This document shows positions 42,760-52,675 of a DNA stretch of 57,883 nucleotides, piece by piece. Location of the stretch: assembly GCA_031546825.1 (NCBI GenBank), contig JAVBJU010000028.1, forward strand, positions 1 through 57,883. Direction: 5' to 3'. The stretch comes from Hohaiivirga sp031546825 (GTDB taxonomy: Bacteria; Pseudomonadota; Alphaproteobacteria; Rhizobiales; Beijerinckiaceae). How positions within the stretch are numbered: position 1 is the first letter of the stretch; each line of letters starts with the position of its first letter. The position numbers and the translations under genes are program-made. The notes under the pieces were generated by a model. It did no database searches. It was given only the letters and a program-made list of their open reading frames with translations, and was not told where the DNA came from.

Positions 42760-45741
42760 ATGGAACCACTAAAAAGCCTACTGCCAGATCTTTTTATCGG
42801 TGGCTTACACCGTGCTGCGTCGCTATCAGCTCAGAAAATTTTAAGAATCAATAGAATTGACAAAGCCCTAAAGGGAGACGCCTTAGAAAGCACGGCAAGC
42901 AGCATTGCGGTTTCAGACTTCTATGAAGTTGCAAATTTATATTATACAAAATTTAATAAGAAAGCAGATTTATTTTTTAAAGAGCTTGAGAAATCAGGCA
43001 TTATAGAGCTCATGGTAGAGAATGCTCTAATCGGAAAAGATTCACCAAAAGTCAGAAATCACTTTTTAAATCTCCATAATAATTTCATAAAAGGCGATTC
43101 AAACATTGAAAACGGTGAGCTTCTATATGAAAGACTGATGAAATCATTTTCGGTAACCGTAAAAGAAATATCAAAAGACAAGATTATTTTCGAATTAATA
43201 AGACACTCCAATAAAGAAATTGCACAACGCTTAACTTCTATTGAAGAAAAAATGGAAGTTAACATCAATATGCCAGCAATAGAATTCACATATATTCAGC
43301 CTACTTTATTAAAATTGGCAAAAAACTTACAAACTTATTACAAATATCTTAAAGTAGAAACTAATAAGGGCCCGCAAAAAGTCGATATAAATAAAATTTA
43401 TATATCGCCAAAATTAGCAATTCGAAGCGGGGCACGCATTCAAGATTTAACGCTCATGCGCGACCTAGGTAGCCTAGCATCTCTCAAAAAGGAACGGCCA
43501 GAATTAAATTCTGGTGGTTATTATGAAGTCTCTAAATTTACTTTCAATGATATCGCCGAATCATTTCGTAACGTAGTAGTGCTCGGCGATCCGGGAGGTG
43601 GGAAGAGTACGTTTTGCCAGAAGCTCTGCTATGAAATGGCAAGAAAATCTGCTCTGTTATTGCAATACGATAGTCAACATCTTAACAATGAGCAATATGT
43701 TAAATTTCCAATTAGAATTGTATTAAGAAAATTTGAACAAGCACGGTCTGAAAATTCTCAACTTGACCTGTTAACATATATAGTTAGAAAATTTGTAAAT
43801 TTTAGTTCAGATACCGAGGAAAATGTTAGGCCTGCGATTCTCTATTTGTTACGAAATGGAAGAGCTTTTTTAGCTTTCGATGGCTTGGACGAGATTCTCG
43901 AAACCTCAAAAAGGCAAGAGTTTGTTGATTTGGTAAGAGCTTTCTGCGATTGCCATCCGCTTTGCCCCGTATTAGTAACGTCTAGGTTGGTGGGCTATGA
44001 CAGCGCCAAGCTTCCGGAAGCGTTCGAGGAAATTATTCTTGAAAAATTTGATGAGAATGAAATAAAAAAATATATTACAAATTTTATGAGTGTAATTGGA
44101 GGTTTGTCAAACGAAGAGGCAAACAAAAAGTCAGTTAAATTCATAGAACAAACAAAATTAAATGCATCAGACTTACGCAAAAACCCGCTAATGCTCGGGC
44201 TTATGGGCTCTCTATTTTTAAGGAATGGTGACGTCCCCTCTAACAGACCTGAGATATATAAGAAGTGCGCAGAACTTATGTTTGAGAAATGGGATCAGGC
44301 GCGTGGAATAAATGCAGACCTAACAACTGATTTTGATAGGCTTCAAATTTTTACAAGTCTCGCAGAAAAGATGTACGGAAATCCAGATCTGGCAGCCGGA
44401 GTTCCGAATTCATGGTTAGAAAAATTCATAAAATTTGAGTTTGAAATTATTTATTCAGACAAAACAAAGGCGTATCAAGAAGTTAGAAAATTTTTAAACT
44501 TCATTACAGGCAGAGCTTGGCTTTTGACAGAAGTGGGAGATGAGTTATATGGCTTCACTCATCAAACATTTCTTGAATATTTTTTCGCACGTTCTCTTGA
44601 GGGGAAATTTGATACCGTCAAGGACTTGCTTAATCACATAAAGAAACGAATTTTGAAGCAGGAATGGAATGAGGTTAACCACCTCGCCATACAGTTAAAA
44701 ATTGACAATAACAGGAGAAAAACAGAGGAAACTGCACAATTTTTTAAAGCCGCGATTAAAAGTGCAAAGCATAACAAGCATAAAATACTTATGATGAATT
44801 TTTTTGCAAACTGCTTTGAGTATCTTGCTCCAACTGAAGCGACCACTGAAGAAATTATCGATTTAATGAAAGATGAGGCATTTACTCTTCATAAACTACT
44901 CCAGCCTTTTGCTCTTCAATTTTTCTCAATAATTACGAATACGGCAAAAGATAGAAAAAATTTCATCGAAACAAAAATAGGCAATGTGTTAAGTTCAGAG
45001 CTATTTTCTAACAATAGAAAAGATTCTGAAATTGCAGCCTTTATTTTAGGTGGGGATTTTTTAAGATCTGGAACAAAAACTGGAAATGGAAGAATTTTTA
45101 AGAGCCTTCCAGCCGAAATGAGAATCTCCATACGAACTTCCGTCAGATCTGAGGTTATAAAACTCGCAACCGCTCATGATTTTTATTTAAATTTGGCATG
45201 GACTTGGTATGGTTTAATTCCAGATTCAGTATTTTTCGATAAAAAAATATGTATGATATTTAACAACCCAATCGGAAAATACTCAGATCTAGTCGATGGT
45301 TTATCATGTCTCGTGCTTGAATCTTCAAACTCACTCCAGAAAAAAGATGTTTTTTCTAGTGAAAGATCAAAATATTTTAGATCTATATTATCAGATATAG
45401 CTGTAGAATTTGAAAAAGGCACAAAACTAGATATTGAGCAATTCAATAAACGCCTTATGAAAGTAAGAATTCCAGCTCTTTACTGGAAAGATGTGTATAA
45501 AAATTTAAATGATAATGACAATGCACTACGTGGAGCAATAATTATTAGACATGTAATTTACAATTTATTTACATTAAAAAACGAAAAAATTTCGAGAACA
45601 AAATCATACCAAAATGAATTTGCTTTATTAAGCAGAGATGAAGTAAAATACATAAGAAACTCAACTTCAGATGGAAAAATAATTTCATTTTATGATAATC
45701 TATACTCCGGTAAATCAAGCCTATTCACAACAAAAAATTAA
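42760..45741 (+). CDS. NACHT-domain STAND NTPase (bacterial NLR-like, putative anti-phage protein)
   Basis: The 993-residue protein has a NACHT module: Walker A GDPGGGKSTF (residues 276-285), Walker B AFLAFDGLDEI (369-379) with the paired acidic residues, sensor LVTSR (405-409), the NPLML winged-helix motif (475-479), and FTHQTFLEYFFA (599-610), which closes NACHT modules. The first 250 residues are helical and match no effector I know; there is no membrane segment or nuclease motif. Residues 610-993 are a helical C-terminal sensor-like region. Bacterial NACHT proteins are known to protect against phages. The gene is strongly AT-rich in a GC-rich setting, stands alone, and its last 17 bp overlap the 3' end of mutS. 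ATG 42760 is preferred to TTG 42733. Confidence 0.85.
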   Translation: MEPLKSLLPDLFIGGLHRAASLSAQKILRINRIDKALKGDALESTASSIAVSDFYEVANLYYTKFNKKADLFFKELEKSGIIELMVENALIGKDSPKVRNHFLNLHNNFIKGDSNIENGELLYERLMKSFSVTVKEISKDKIIFELIRHSNKEIAQRLTSIEEKMEVNINMPAIEFTYIQPTLLKLAKNLQTYYKYLKVETNKGPQKVDINKIYISPKLAIRSGARIQDLTLMRDLGSLASLKKERPELNSGGYYEVSKFTFNDIAESFRNVVVLGDPGGGKSTFCQKLCYEMARKSALLLQYDSQHLNNEQYVKFPIRIVLRKFEQARSENSQLDLLTYIVRKFVNFSSDTEENVRPAILYLLRNGRAFLAFDGLDEILETSKRQEFVDLVRAFCDCHPLCPVLVTSRLVGYDSAKLPEAFEEIILEKFDENEIKKYITNFMSVIGGLSNEEANKKSVKFIEQTKLNASDLRKNPLMLGLMGSLFLRNGDVPSNRPEIYKKCAELMFEKWDQARGINADLTTDFDRLQIFTSLAEKMYGNPDLAAGVPNSWLEKFIKFEFEIIYSDKTKAYQEVRKFLNFITGRAWLLTEVGDELYGFTHQTFLEYFFARSLEGKFDTVKDLLNHIKKRILKQEWNEVNHLAIQLKIDNNRRKTEETAQFFKAAIKSAKHNKHKILMMNFFANCFEYLAPTEATTEEIIDLMKDEAFTLHKLLQPFALQFFSIITNTAKDRKNFIETKIGNVLSSELFSNNRKDSEIAAFILGGDFLRSGTKTGNGRIFKSLPAEMRISIRTSVRSEVIKLATAHDFYLNLAWTWYGLIPDSVFFDKKICMIFNNPIGKYSDLVDGLSCLVLESSNSLQKKDVFSSERSKYFRSILSDIAVEFEKGTKLDIEQFNKRLMKVRIPALYWKDVYKNLNDNDNALRGAIIIRHVIYNLFTLKNEKISRTKSYQNEFALLSRDEVKYIRNSTSDGKIISFYDNLYSGKSSLFTTKN

Positions 45742-48481
45742 ATTTCTTCAACCGATACAGCGCCTCCAGCGCCTCACGCGGAGTCATGCTGTCGGGGTCG
45801 ATCTGGTCGAGGGCTTTTCTCAAGCCGTCTTCCTTGGGTGCATCATGCTCCGCCTCAATCGCCCGCGCCTGCGCCAGGGCGAAAAGCGGCAGATCGTCGA
45901 TGATCGCGCGTTTCGGCTGCTCGCGGTCTGAGCGTTCCAGCTCGGCCAAGATCACCTTCGCGCGGGTGATCACCGCAGACGGCAGGCCCGCAAGCCGTGC
46001 AACCTGGAGGCCATAGGAACGGTCGGCGGTGCCGGAGGTGACCTCATGGAGGAATATCACCTTACCCTTCCATTCCGTCACCTTCAGCGTTGCGTTCTCA
46101 AGACGCGCCAGCTTGTCGGACAAAACCGTCAGTTCGTGGAAATGGGTGGCAAACAGGCTGCGGCAGCGGTTGATCTCGTGGAGATGTTCGATGGCTGCCC
46201 AGGCAATGGACAAGCCGTCGAAGGTCGCGGTGCCGCGCCCGATTTCATCGAGGATCACCAGCGAGTGGCTCGTCGCCTGGTTGAGGATCGCCGCCGTCTC
46301 CACCATCTCGACCATGAAGGTCGAACGGCCACGCGCCAAGTCATCCGCCGCGCCAACACGCGAAAACAGCCGATCCACCACACCGATATGGGCGGATGCT
46401 GCGGGAACGTAAGCACCCATTTGCGCGAGGATGGCAATCAGCGCGTTCTGGCGCAGATAGGTCGACTTACCGCCCATATTGGGGCCGGTGACCAGCAGAA
46501 TGCGCCCGCCCGCCTGCGCGCCCTCTTCCGCGCCGGATAAATCGCAGGCGTTGGCGATGAAAGCCTGCCCGTTGCGCCGCAAGGCCGCTTCCACCACCGG
46601 ATGGCGACCACCTTCGATGGCAAATGCGCGGCTGTGGTCAACCACCGGTCTTGTCCAATCCTGCTCCACCGCAAGCTCGGCAAGGCCCGCAAAAACATCG
46701 GTCGCGGCAAGCGCATCGGCGGTGGCGGCAATATCGCGGGACAAGGCGATGATGGCACTGCACAGGCGCTCAAAAACGCCTAGCTCAATGCGCAGCGCGC
46801 GGTCGGAAGCAGAGGCGATCTTTGCTTCGAGATCGCCAAGTTCCACCGTGGTGAACCGCATAGCATCCGACATAGTCTGCCGGTGCACGTAAGTTTCCCG
46901 CATCTCTTGAAACATCGTCTGCCCGACATTTTGCGGCACTTCGATGTAATAGCCGAGCATGTTGTTGTGCTTGATACGCAGCGTCCGACAATCAAGCTCG
47001 GTCGCATAACGCGCCTGCAAGCCCGCGATGAAGCGGCGCGAATCCTGTTGCAGTTCGCGCGTTTCATCAAGCTCGGGCACCGAACCAGCACGCACGAAAC
47101 CGCCATCGCGTTTGAGCAACGGCAGTTCATCGGCGAGCATCACCGCCATTTCATCGGCAAGCGATGTATCAAGCGCGGCAATCGTCGCCATGATAGCGGC
47201 GATGTCCACTGGCAGATCGCCACGTTCGCGGCCAAGAATGGCAGCGAGTTCCCGCGCGGCGAATAATCCGTCCCGCAGGGCGGCGAGATCGCGCGGGCCG
47301 CTGCGGCCCAGCCCGAGACGCGACAGGGCGCGCGAAATATCCGGGATTTTCTTGAGCACCGCACGAATGGAATCGCGCAAGGGCGTATTGCTGACGAAGA
47401 ACGCAACCGCTTCCTGACGGCGATGGATGGCGGCGGTGTCCATCAGCGGCCCGGCAAGCCATTCGGCAATCATGCGGGAGCCGCCCGGCGTCGCAGTGCG
47501 GTCGATGGCGGCAAGCAGACTGCCCTGGCGGTCGCCGGACAAGGTGCGCGTCAGTTCGAGATTAGCGCGGGTTGCAGCATCAATGGAAAGCGTCGCGCCG
47601 TTCTGCTCACCCATCGGCGGCAGGAGCACCGGGCGGTCAGCAAACTGGGTTTTCTCAATGTAGAACAGCGCAATACCAGCCGCAGAGATTTCCTCACGGC
47701 TAAAGGAGCCGAAGGCGTCGAGCGAGGCCACGCCGAAATAGCTCTTGAGGCGCTGCTCGGCAGAACCGGATTCTGGTCCGCCACCGGCAAGCGGCGTCAC
47801 CGCGGCCCGCGTTTCGCTCCAGAATGAGGCCAACTTCTCGTCAAAATAAATCTGTTCGGGCAGCACGATCTCGCGCGGCTCAAGCCGGGCGATGGCGGCG
47901 GCAAGACCGGCCTGATCGCTTGCGGCCAGCACGAAACGTCCGGTGGAAATATCGACGGCGGCCAAGCCGTAATTCCAGTTGTCCTCATCATGGCGACGGC
48001 GCGACACGGCCAGAAACAGGTTGGCCTGCCCTGGTTCCAGCAACCGGTCTTCGGTGATGGTGCCGGGCGTGACAAGCCGAACCACCTCACGGCGTACCAC
48101 CGATTTTGGGCCGCGCTTTTTGGCTTCCGCCGGGTCTTCGGTCTGCTCGCACACCGCAACCCGGTGGCCGGCGGCAATCAGGCGCAGGAGATAGTCATCT
48201 GAGCGCTCCACCGGCACCCCGCACATGGGAATGTCTTCCTCGAGATGCTTGCCGCGCTTGGTGAGGGCAATGCTCAGCGTTTTGCTGGCAACTTCCGCAT
48301 CGTTGAAAAACAACTCATAAAAATCGCCCATTCTGTAAAAGAGAAGGCAATCGCTGTGTGCTTTCTTGATGTCGAGATATTGCGCCATCATCGGCGTGAC
48401 GCGCTTGTCCGCCTCGGCGGGCGCGCTCACCATGGCAGGAGCTTCAGAACCCGCGGTGCGAGGGGAAAGTTTTACCGTCAT
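45725..48481 (-). CDS. mutS: DNA mismatch repair protein MutS
   Basis: MutS recognises base mismatches and starts repair. The 918-residue protein has the mismatch-contacting Phe-x-Glu in RMGDFYELF, Walker A GPNMGGKSTYLRQ, the STFMVEM signature, Walker B SLVILDEIGRGT, and the ATHFHEL helix. The length fits alphaproteobacterial MutS. The last residues (KKFNFLL) and the stop are encoded by AT-rich DNA that also codes for the end of the convergent NACHT gene, so the original C-terminal tail appears to have been replaced at island insertion. The catalytic and dimer regions are untouched. Confidence 0.95.
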   Translation of the reverse strand: MTVKLSPRTAGSEAPAMVSAPAEADKRVTPMMAQYLDIKKAHSDCLLFYRMGDFYELFFNDAEVASKTLSIALTKRGKHLEEDIPMCGVPVERSDDYLLRLIAAGHRVAVCEQTEDPAEAKKRGPKSVVRREVVRLVTPGTITEDRLLEPGQANLFLAVSRRRHDEDNWNYGLAAVDISTGRFVLAASDQAGLAAAIARLEPREIVLPEQIYFDEKLASFWSETRAAVTPLAGGGPESGSAEQRLKSYFGVASLDAFGSFSREEISAAGIALFYIEKTQFADRPVLLPPMGEQNGATLSIDAATRANLELTRTLSGDRQGSLLAAIDRTATPGGSRMIAEWLAGPLMDTAAIHRRQEAVAFFVSNTPLRDSIRAVLKKIPDISRALSRLGLGRSGPRDLAALRDGLFAARELAAILGRERGDLPVDIAAIMATIAALDTSLADEMAVMLADELPLLKRDGGFVRAGSVPELDETRELQQDSRRFIAGLQARYATELDCRTLRIKHNNMLGYYIEVPQNVGQTMFQEMRETYVHRQTMSDAMRFTTVELGDLEAKIASASDRALRIELGVFERLCSAIIALSRDIAATADALAATDVFAGLAELAVEQDWTRPVVDHSRAFAIEGGRHPVVEAALRRNGQAFIANACDLSGAEEGAQAGGRILLVTGPNMGGKSTYLRQNALIAILAQMGAYVPAASAHIGVVDRLFSRVGAADDLARGRSTFMVEMVETAAILNQATSHSLVILDEIGRGTATFDGLSIAWAAIEHLHEINRCRSLFATHFHELTVLSDKLARLENATLKVTEWKGKVIFLHEVTSGTADRSYGLQVARLAGLPSAVITRAKVILAELERSDREQPKRAIIDDLPLFALAQARAIEAEHDAPKEDGLRKALDQIDPDSMTPREALEALYRLKKFNFLL

Positions 48482-48933
48482 GGGTATCTTTTAAAACTCA
48501 ATTCCTGCCGCCAGTTGAGGGCATGATTGCCGCAAATACGAGTCGGTGCGTGGGGAGAATAAGAACCTTTTATGGCGCAGGTCAATCATCCCGACAGCAT
48601 CTCTCCGCAGGCAGACTTTCTCAGCGCTGTGAAAAAACTTTAAAATTTTTAGCCTAGAACAAACTGTCCCTGCTTTTAGGGAGTGTTTTCCGAAATCCGC
48701 GGTGATAAGGCTGTGTTGCAATCGCCCTTTCGACTGCGATCACGACATGCAACCCGTCCCTTTCGATGGGCGCATGGCACGCAAGGCGTCGGCGGTATTT
48801 TGGAGCTCGGCTGTTAATTGCGAACACCGGCTTTTCCCGAGGGGCAGAGCACCAACTCATGGCGCTGCCCATCCTTCCGCGCGGTTTTTATTACAGGCGC
48901 AGGCGCGGAGCGTAAGAAGACAAGGCTATAACA
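48482..48933. other. Divergent mutS/maeB intergenic region
   Basis: About 450 bp without a supported gene. An AT-rich stretch at about 48625-48660 is a candidate promoter area. AAGG at 48916-48925 region precedes the malic enzyme start by about 8 nt. Confidence 0.4.
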
Positions 48934-51219
48934 ATGTCCGATAAGTCGTCAGCAGGCTCCCGCCCCACATTTACTGATCAGGAAGCGCTGCAATTCCACG
49001 CACAAGGTCGCCCCGGCAAGCTCGAAATCGTTCCGACCAAGCCGATGGCAACACAACGTGACCTGTCGATGGCTTATTCCCCAGGTGTAGCCGTGCCGGT
49101 TATCGCCATCGGTAAAGACCCGTCGCTGGCTTATGAATACACCACGCGCGGCAATATGGTGGCGGTTGTCACCAACGGCACCGCCATCCTCGGTCTCGTC
49201 AATCTCGGGTCGCTCGCCTCAAAGCCGGTGATGTAAGGCAAATCCGTCCTGTTCAAACGATTCGCGGATATCGACTCCATCGATCTCGAAGTCGATAGCG
49301 AAGACCCGGAAGCGGTCATCAACGCCATCCGTTATCTCGGCCCGTCGTTCGGCGGCATCAACCTTGAAGATATCAAGGCCCCCGAGTGCTTCATCATCGA
49401 ACAGCGCCTCAAGGAGCTGATGGACATTCCGGTGTTCCATGACGACCAGCACGGCACCGCGATTATTTCAGCGGCAGGGCTCGTCAATGCGCTCCACCTC
49501 ACCGGACGCGATATCAAGAAAACCAAACTGGTTGTCAACGGTGCGGGCGCCGCGGGCATCGCCTGTGTTGAGCTTGCCAAGGCCATCGGCATTTCCCATG
49601 AAAACGTGCTGCTGTGTGACACCAAGGGCGTCATCTACAAGGGCCGCACTGAGGGCATGAACCAATGGAAATCGGCCCATGCCGTGCAGACCGATGCACG
49701 CTCGCTTGCCGACGCTTTGAAGGGCGCGGATGTGGTCTATGGCCTTTCGGTCAAGGGGGCCTTCTCCCGTGAAATGATCCTGTCGATGGCAAAGGATCCG
49801 ATCATCTTCGCCATGGCCAATCCCGACCCGGAAATCACCCCGGAAGAAGTGGCTGGCATCCGCAGTGACGCTATCATTGCCACCGGCCGTTCGGATTACG
49901 CCAACCAGGTCAACAACGTCATCGGCTTCCCCTACATCTTCCGCGGCGCGCTCGATGTGCGTGCCCGTTCCATCAATATGGAGATGAAGGTTGCGGCGGT
50001 TCACGCCATCGCCCAACTCGCCCGCGAAGACGTGCCGGATGAAGTGGCGGCTGCCTATCAGGGTTCGCGCCCCCGCTTTGGTCGTGATTACATCATCCCC
50101 GCGCCGTTCGACCCGCGCCTGATTTCAACCATTCCCTGCGCCGTGGCTAAAGCCGCCATGGACAGCGGCGTTGCCCGTCGCAACATTGACGATATGGATG
50201 CCTATAAGGCCGAACTTCACGCCCGCCGCGACCCGGTTTCGGGAGCGCTCAACGGCGTGTTCGAAAGCGTCCGCAAGGCCAAGCGCAAGGTGGTGTTTGC
50301 CGAAGGCGAGGAAGAACAGGTGCTGCGCGCCGCCATCTCCTATGTCAACCAGGGTCTGGGCAGCGCGGTTCTGATTGGCCGCGAATCTCAAATCCTGGAG
50401 ACCGCTGAGCTCGCCGGTATTGACCTCAAGGGTCGCGACGGCATTGAGATCATGAACACCAAGAAGTCGACCCGCATCGACGTTTATTTCGAATACCTCT
50501 ACCAGCGCCTGCAACGCCAGGGCTTCCTCAAGCGCGACGTGGTGCGCCTCCTTGCCCAGGACCGGAACACTCTGGCGGCCTGCATGGTGGCGCTTGGCGA
50601 CGCCGATGCCATGGTCACCGGCGTCACGCGCAAAACGTCCAAGGCGCTCGAAGCGGTGGAGCGGGTGATTGATAAGCATCCTAGCCGCCGGGTGATCGGC
50701 GTCTCGCTGTGCATCTCGCGCGGTCAGGTTGTGGTGGTTGCGGATACAGCAATCCATGAACGCCCAACCGGCGAAGAGCTGGCCGATATTGCCATCGAGG
50801 CCGCAGCCGTTGCGCGCCGCTTCGGTTATACGCCGCGTGTGGCCATGCTGGCCTCGGGCTCGTTTGGCCATCCGGTCACCGAGCTTGGCGATGCCCAGCG
50901 CAAAGCGGTGCGCATTCTTTCGGAACGCAATGTCGATTTCGAGTTCGACGGCGAAATGACCGCGTCGGTTGCACTGAACAAGGACCTTCTGGCCCAGTAT
51001 CCGTTCACCCGCCTCACCGGCCCCGCCAACGTGCTGGTGATGCCCGCCGCCCATTCGGCAGCCATCGCGACTTCGATGTTGCAGGAACTTGGCGGTGCCA
51101 TGGTGCTCGGCCCGATGATCACTGGCCTCGCGCGTCCGGTGCAGTTGGTGCCGCTCAACGCCACCGATACCGACATCGTCAATATGGCGGCGCTCGCCGC
51201 ATTCGATATCGGCAAGTAA
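48934..51219 (+). pseudogene. maeB: NADP-dependent malic enzyme (MaeB hybrid type) with an in-frame stop
   Basis: MaeB decarboxylates malate to pyruvate with NADP. The frame starts MSDKSSAGSRPTFTDQEAL and is continuous to 51219 except for TAA at 49234-49236 (codon 101), inside SKPVM-stop-GKSVLFKRFADID. Family members read VMEGK here, so a single GAA to TAA change is the simplest cause. Everything else is intact: the malic enzyme domain (HDDQHGTAI, NAD-site NGAGAAGIACVELAKA), and from about residue 430 the phosphotransacetylase-like domain of the hybrid enzymes. The expected full length is 761 residues. An in-frame restart near 49420 would lack the N-terminal catalytic residues, so the gene is probably inactive unless the stop is an error or is read through. 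Confidence 0.88.
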
Positions 51220-51244
51220 GCGAAAGCTGTCGTGAGAAATTACG

Positions 51245-51272
51245 CGGGGCGTCTTCTGACGCCCCGTTTTTT
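51245..51272 (+). terminator. Intrinsic terminator after the malic enzyme gene
   Basis: CGGGGCGTC and GACGCCCCG form a perfect 9-bp stem with a 4-nt loop, followed by six T. The T-run touches the stop codon of the convergent MmgE/PrpD gene. Confidence 0.94.
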
Positions 51273-52671
51273 ATGAGAAGATGCCGGAATTGACCGGCGG
51301 TGTCGCCAAGACAGCAACGATCTCGGCCATATCGGCCACCTCATCCAACGCCAACGTCATGCGTTCGAGTTCAGCAATGGCCGCGCCCGGCCATACCAGC
51401 GTGGCGATATCGCGGTATTTGCCAATGAGATCGGCATCGCTCACCGGATTTGTCGGCGAACCAAGCGGGATTTCAACGCGCCTCATCAAGGTGCGGCCAT
51501 CCCGGGTGACGACAGTCACGAAGGGTTCCTCGTCTGGCTGTTGCCCAGCATCTACCGTTAGGGCAATACGCGCGAGGGCCGCAGCAATGCGCGGGTCGTT
51601 CCGCTTTTCGGCACGATAGGATTGCAGCCCGGCGGCCCCGTAAACAAGGCGTGCCGCAAGCGCATAGGGCAGGCTCATCTGCGCGGCAGGCAATGTGTCC
51701 ACGGCGCGTCCGCCGCACATGCCATTGAGAAAACCGCTGAGACACACATCGATGCGGGTAATGTCCGCATTCTCAAGGCTGTTTTCACCGAGAAGCAGCC
51801 CTAGCGCGTCAACTGCCGCATGGGTGCCACGGCAAGAGGCATAGGGCTTTATGGAAACACGGCCCATCTTCCAGTTGGCGCCAAGCTCCCGCGTCCAGGC
51901 GTCTGGATCGGCGGTTGTCGGCGCGAAGGTTTTGGTGAAGCCGCCCCAGATATCTTCAAAAATATGGCGTGGTCCCTGGAATTGCTCGCGGGCCAGCAAG
52001 GCCGCCAACAGCCCGCCCTCCGCCGCGCGCCCCGGATGCAGGCGCTTGCTTTGCGCGCCATCCTGAATAAAGGCCCACAGACCTCCCGACGCACTGGCGG
52101 CGAGGCCAAGGGCCGATTGCATTGTCTTGGCATCGAAGCCAAGGAGATAGCCGCACGCCACCGCTGCGCCAAAAGTGCCACAGGTCGCCGTTGAATGCCA
52201 ACCCGCACCATTATGGGCTTCATACGCACCACATGCCTCAAGCGCCCGCCGGGCAATGTCGTAGCCGAGAACAACGGCAGTGATGAAATCCTGGCCCGAG
52301 ACCGGCTTCCCGCAAAGGGGCAACACGGCCAGCGCCGCCGGAATCACAACCGCGCCGGAATGGTCGCAGCCGCCTGTGTCATCAAGCTCAAATGTGTGGC
52401 AAGCCATGCCGTTGGCAAGCGCGGCATTGCGTGGCCCGGCCTTGCGACCGGTTGCCCATAGCGGGCAGTCACCGCCGGTTTCGGCAATGGCGAATACGCG
52501 GGCGAGTTTTGTAGCTTCGTCCGACAAAGCCCCGGCGATGCCTGCGCCGAAAGTGTCGAGAATATGCCGTCTGGTTTTAGCGGCGATGGAACCGGGGATA
52601 TCCCCGTAGCGGGTTCGGGTAATGAAGTCCGCTAAAGTCTGGGAAATAAGTTCCGGTTCCATCGTCGTCAT
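51271..52671 (-). CDS. MmgE/PrpD family protein
   Basis: The 466-residue protein belongs to the MmgE/PrpD family, which includes 2-methylcitrate dehydratase and cis-aconitate decarboxylase. Family marks: the N-terminal helical domain (ILDTFGAGIAGA), ANGMACHTFELDDT, GWHSTATCGTFGAAVACGYLLG, and KPYASCRGTHAAVDA. It starts 4 bp after the ABC substrate-binding protein gene, at the end of a five-gene minus-strand unit. It probably acts on the compound imported by that system; the reaction (dehydration, isomerisation or decarboxylation of a carboxylic acid) cannot be fixed. It lies outside any prp operon. Confidence 0.88.
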   Translation of the reverse strand: MTTMEPELISQTLADFITRTRYGDIPGSIAAKTRRHILDTFGAGIAGALSDEATKLARVFAIAETGGDCPLWATGRKAGPRNAALANGMACHTFELDDTGGCDHSGAVVIPAALAVLPLCGKPVSGQDFITAVVLGYDIARRALEACGAYEAHNGAGWHSTATCGTFGAAVACGYLLGFDAKTMQSALGLAASASGGLWAFIQDGAQSKRLHPGRAAEGGLLAALLAREQFQGPRHIFEDIWGGFTKTFAPTTADPDAWTRELGANWKMGRVSIKPYASCRGTHAAVDALGLLLGENSLENADITRIDVCLSGFLNGMCGGRAVDTLPAAQMSLPYALAARLVYGAAGLQSYRAEKRNDPRIAAALARIALTVDAGQQPDEEPFVTVVTRDGRTLMRRVEIPLGSPTNPVSDADLIGKYRDIATLVWPGAAIAELERMTLALDEVADMAEIVAVLATPPVNSGIFS

Positions 52672-52675
52672 CTTA

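Noticed and set aside
42733..42760. Earlier TTG start of the NACHT protein
   Set aside because: It adds nine residues only, with a rare start codon; ATG 42760 has GGGA 6 nt upstream.
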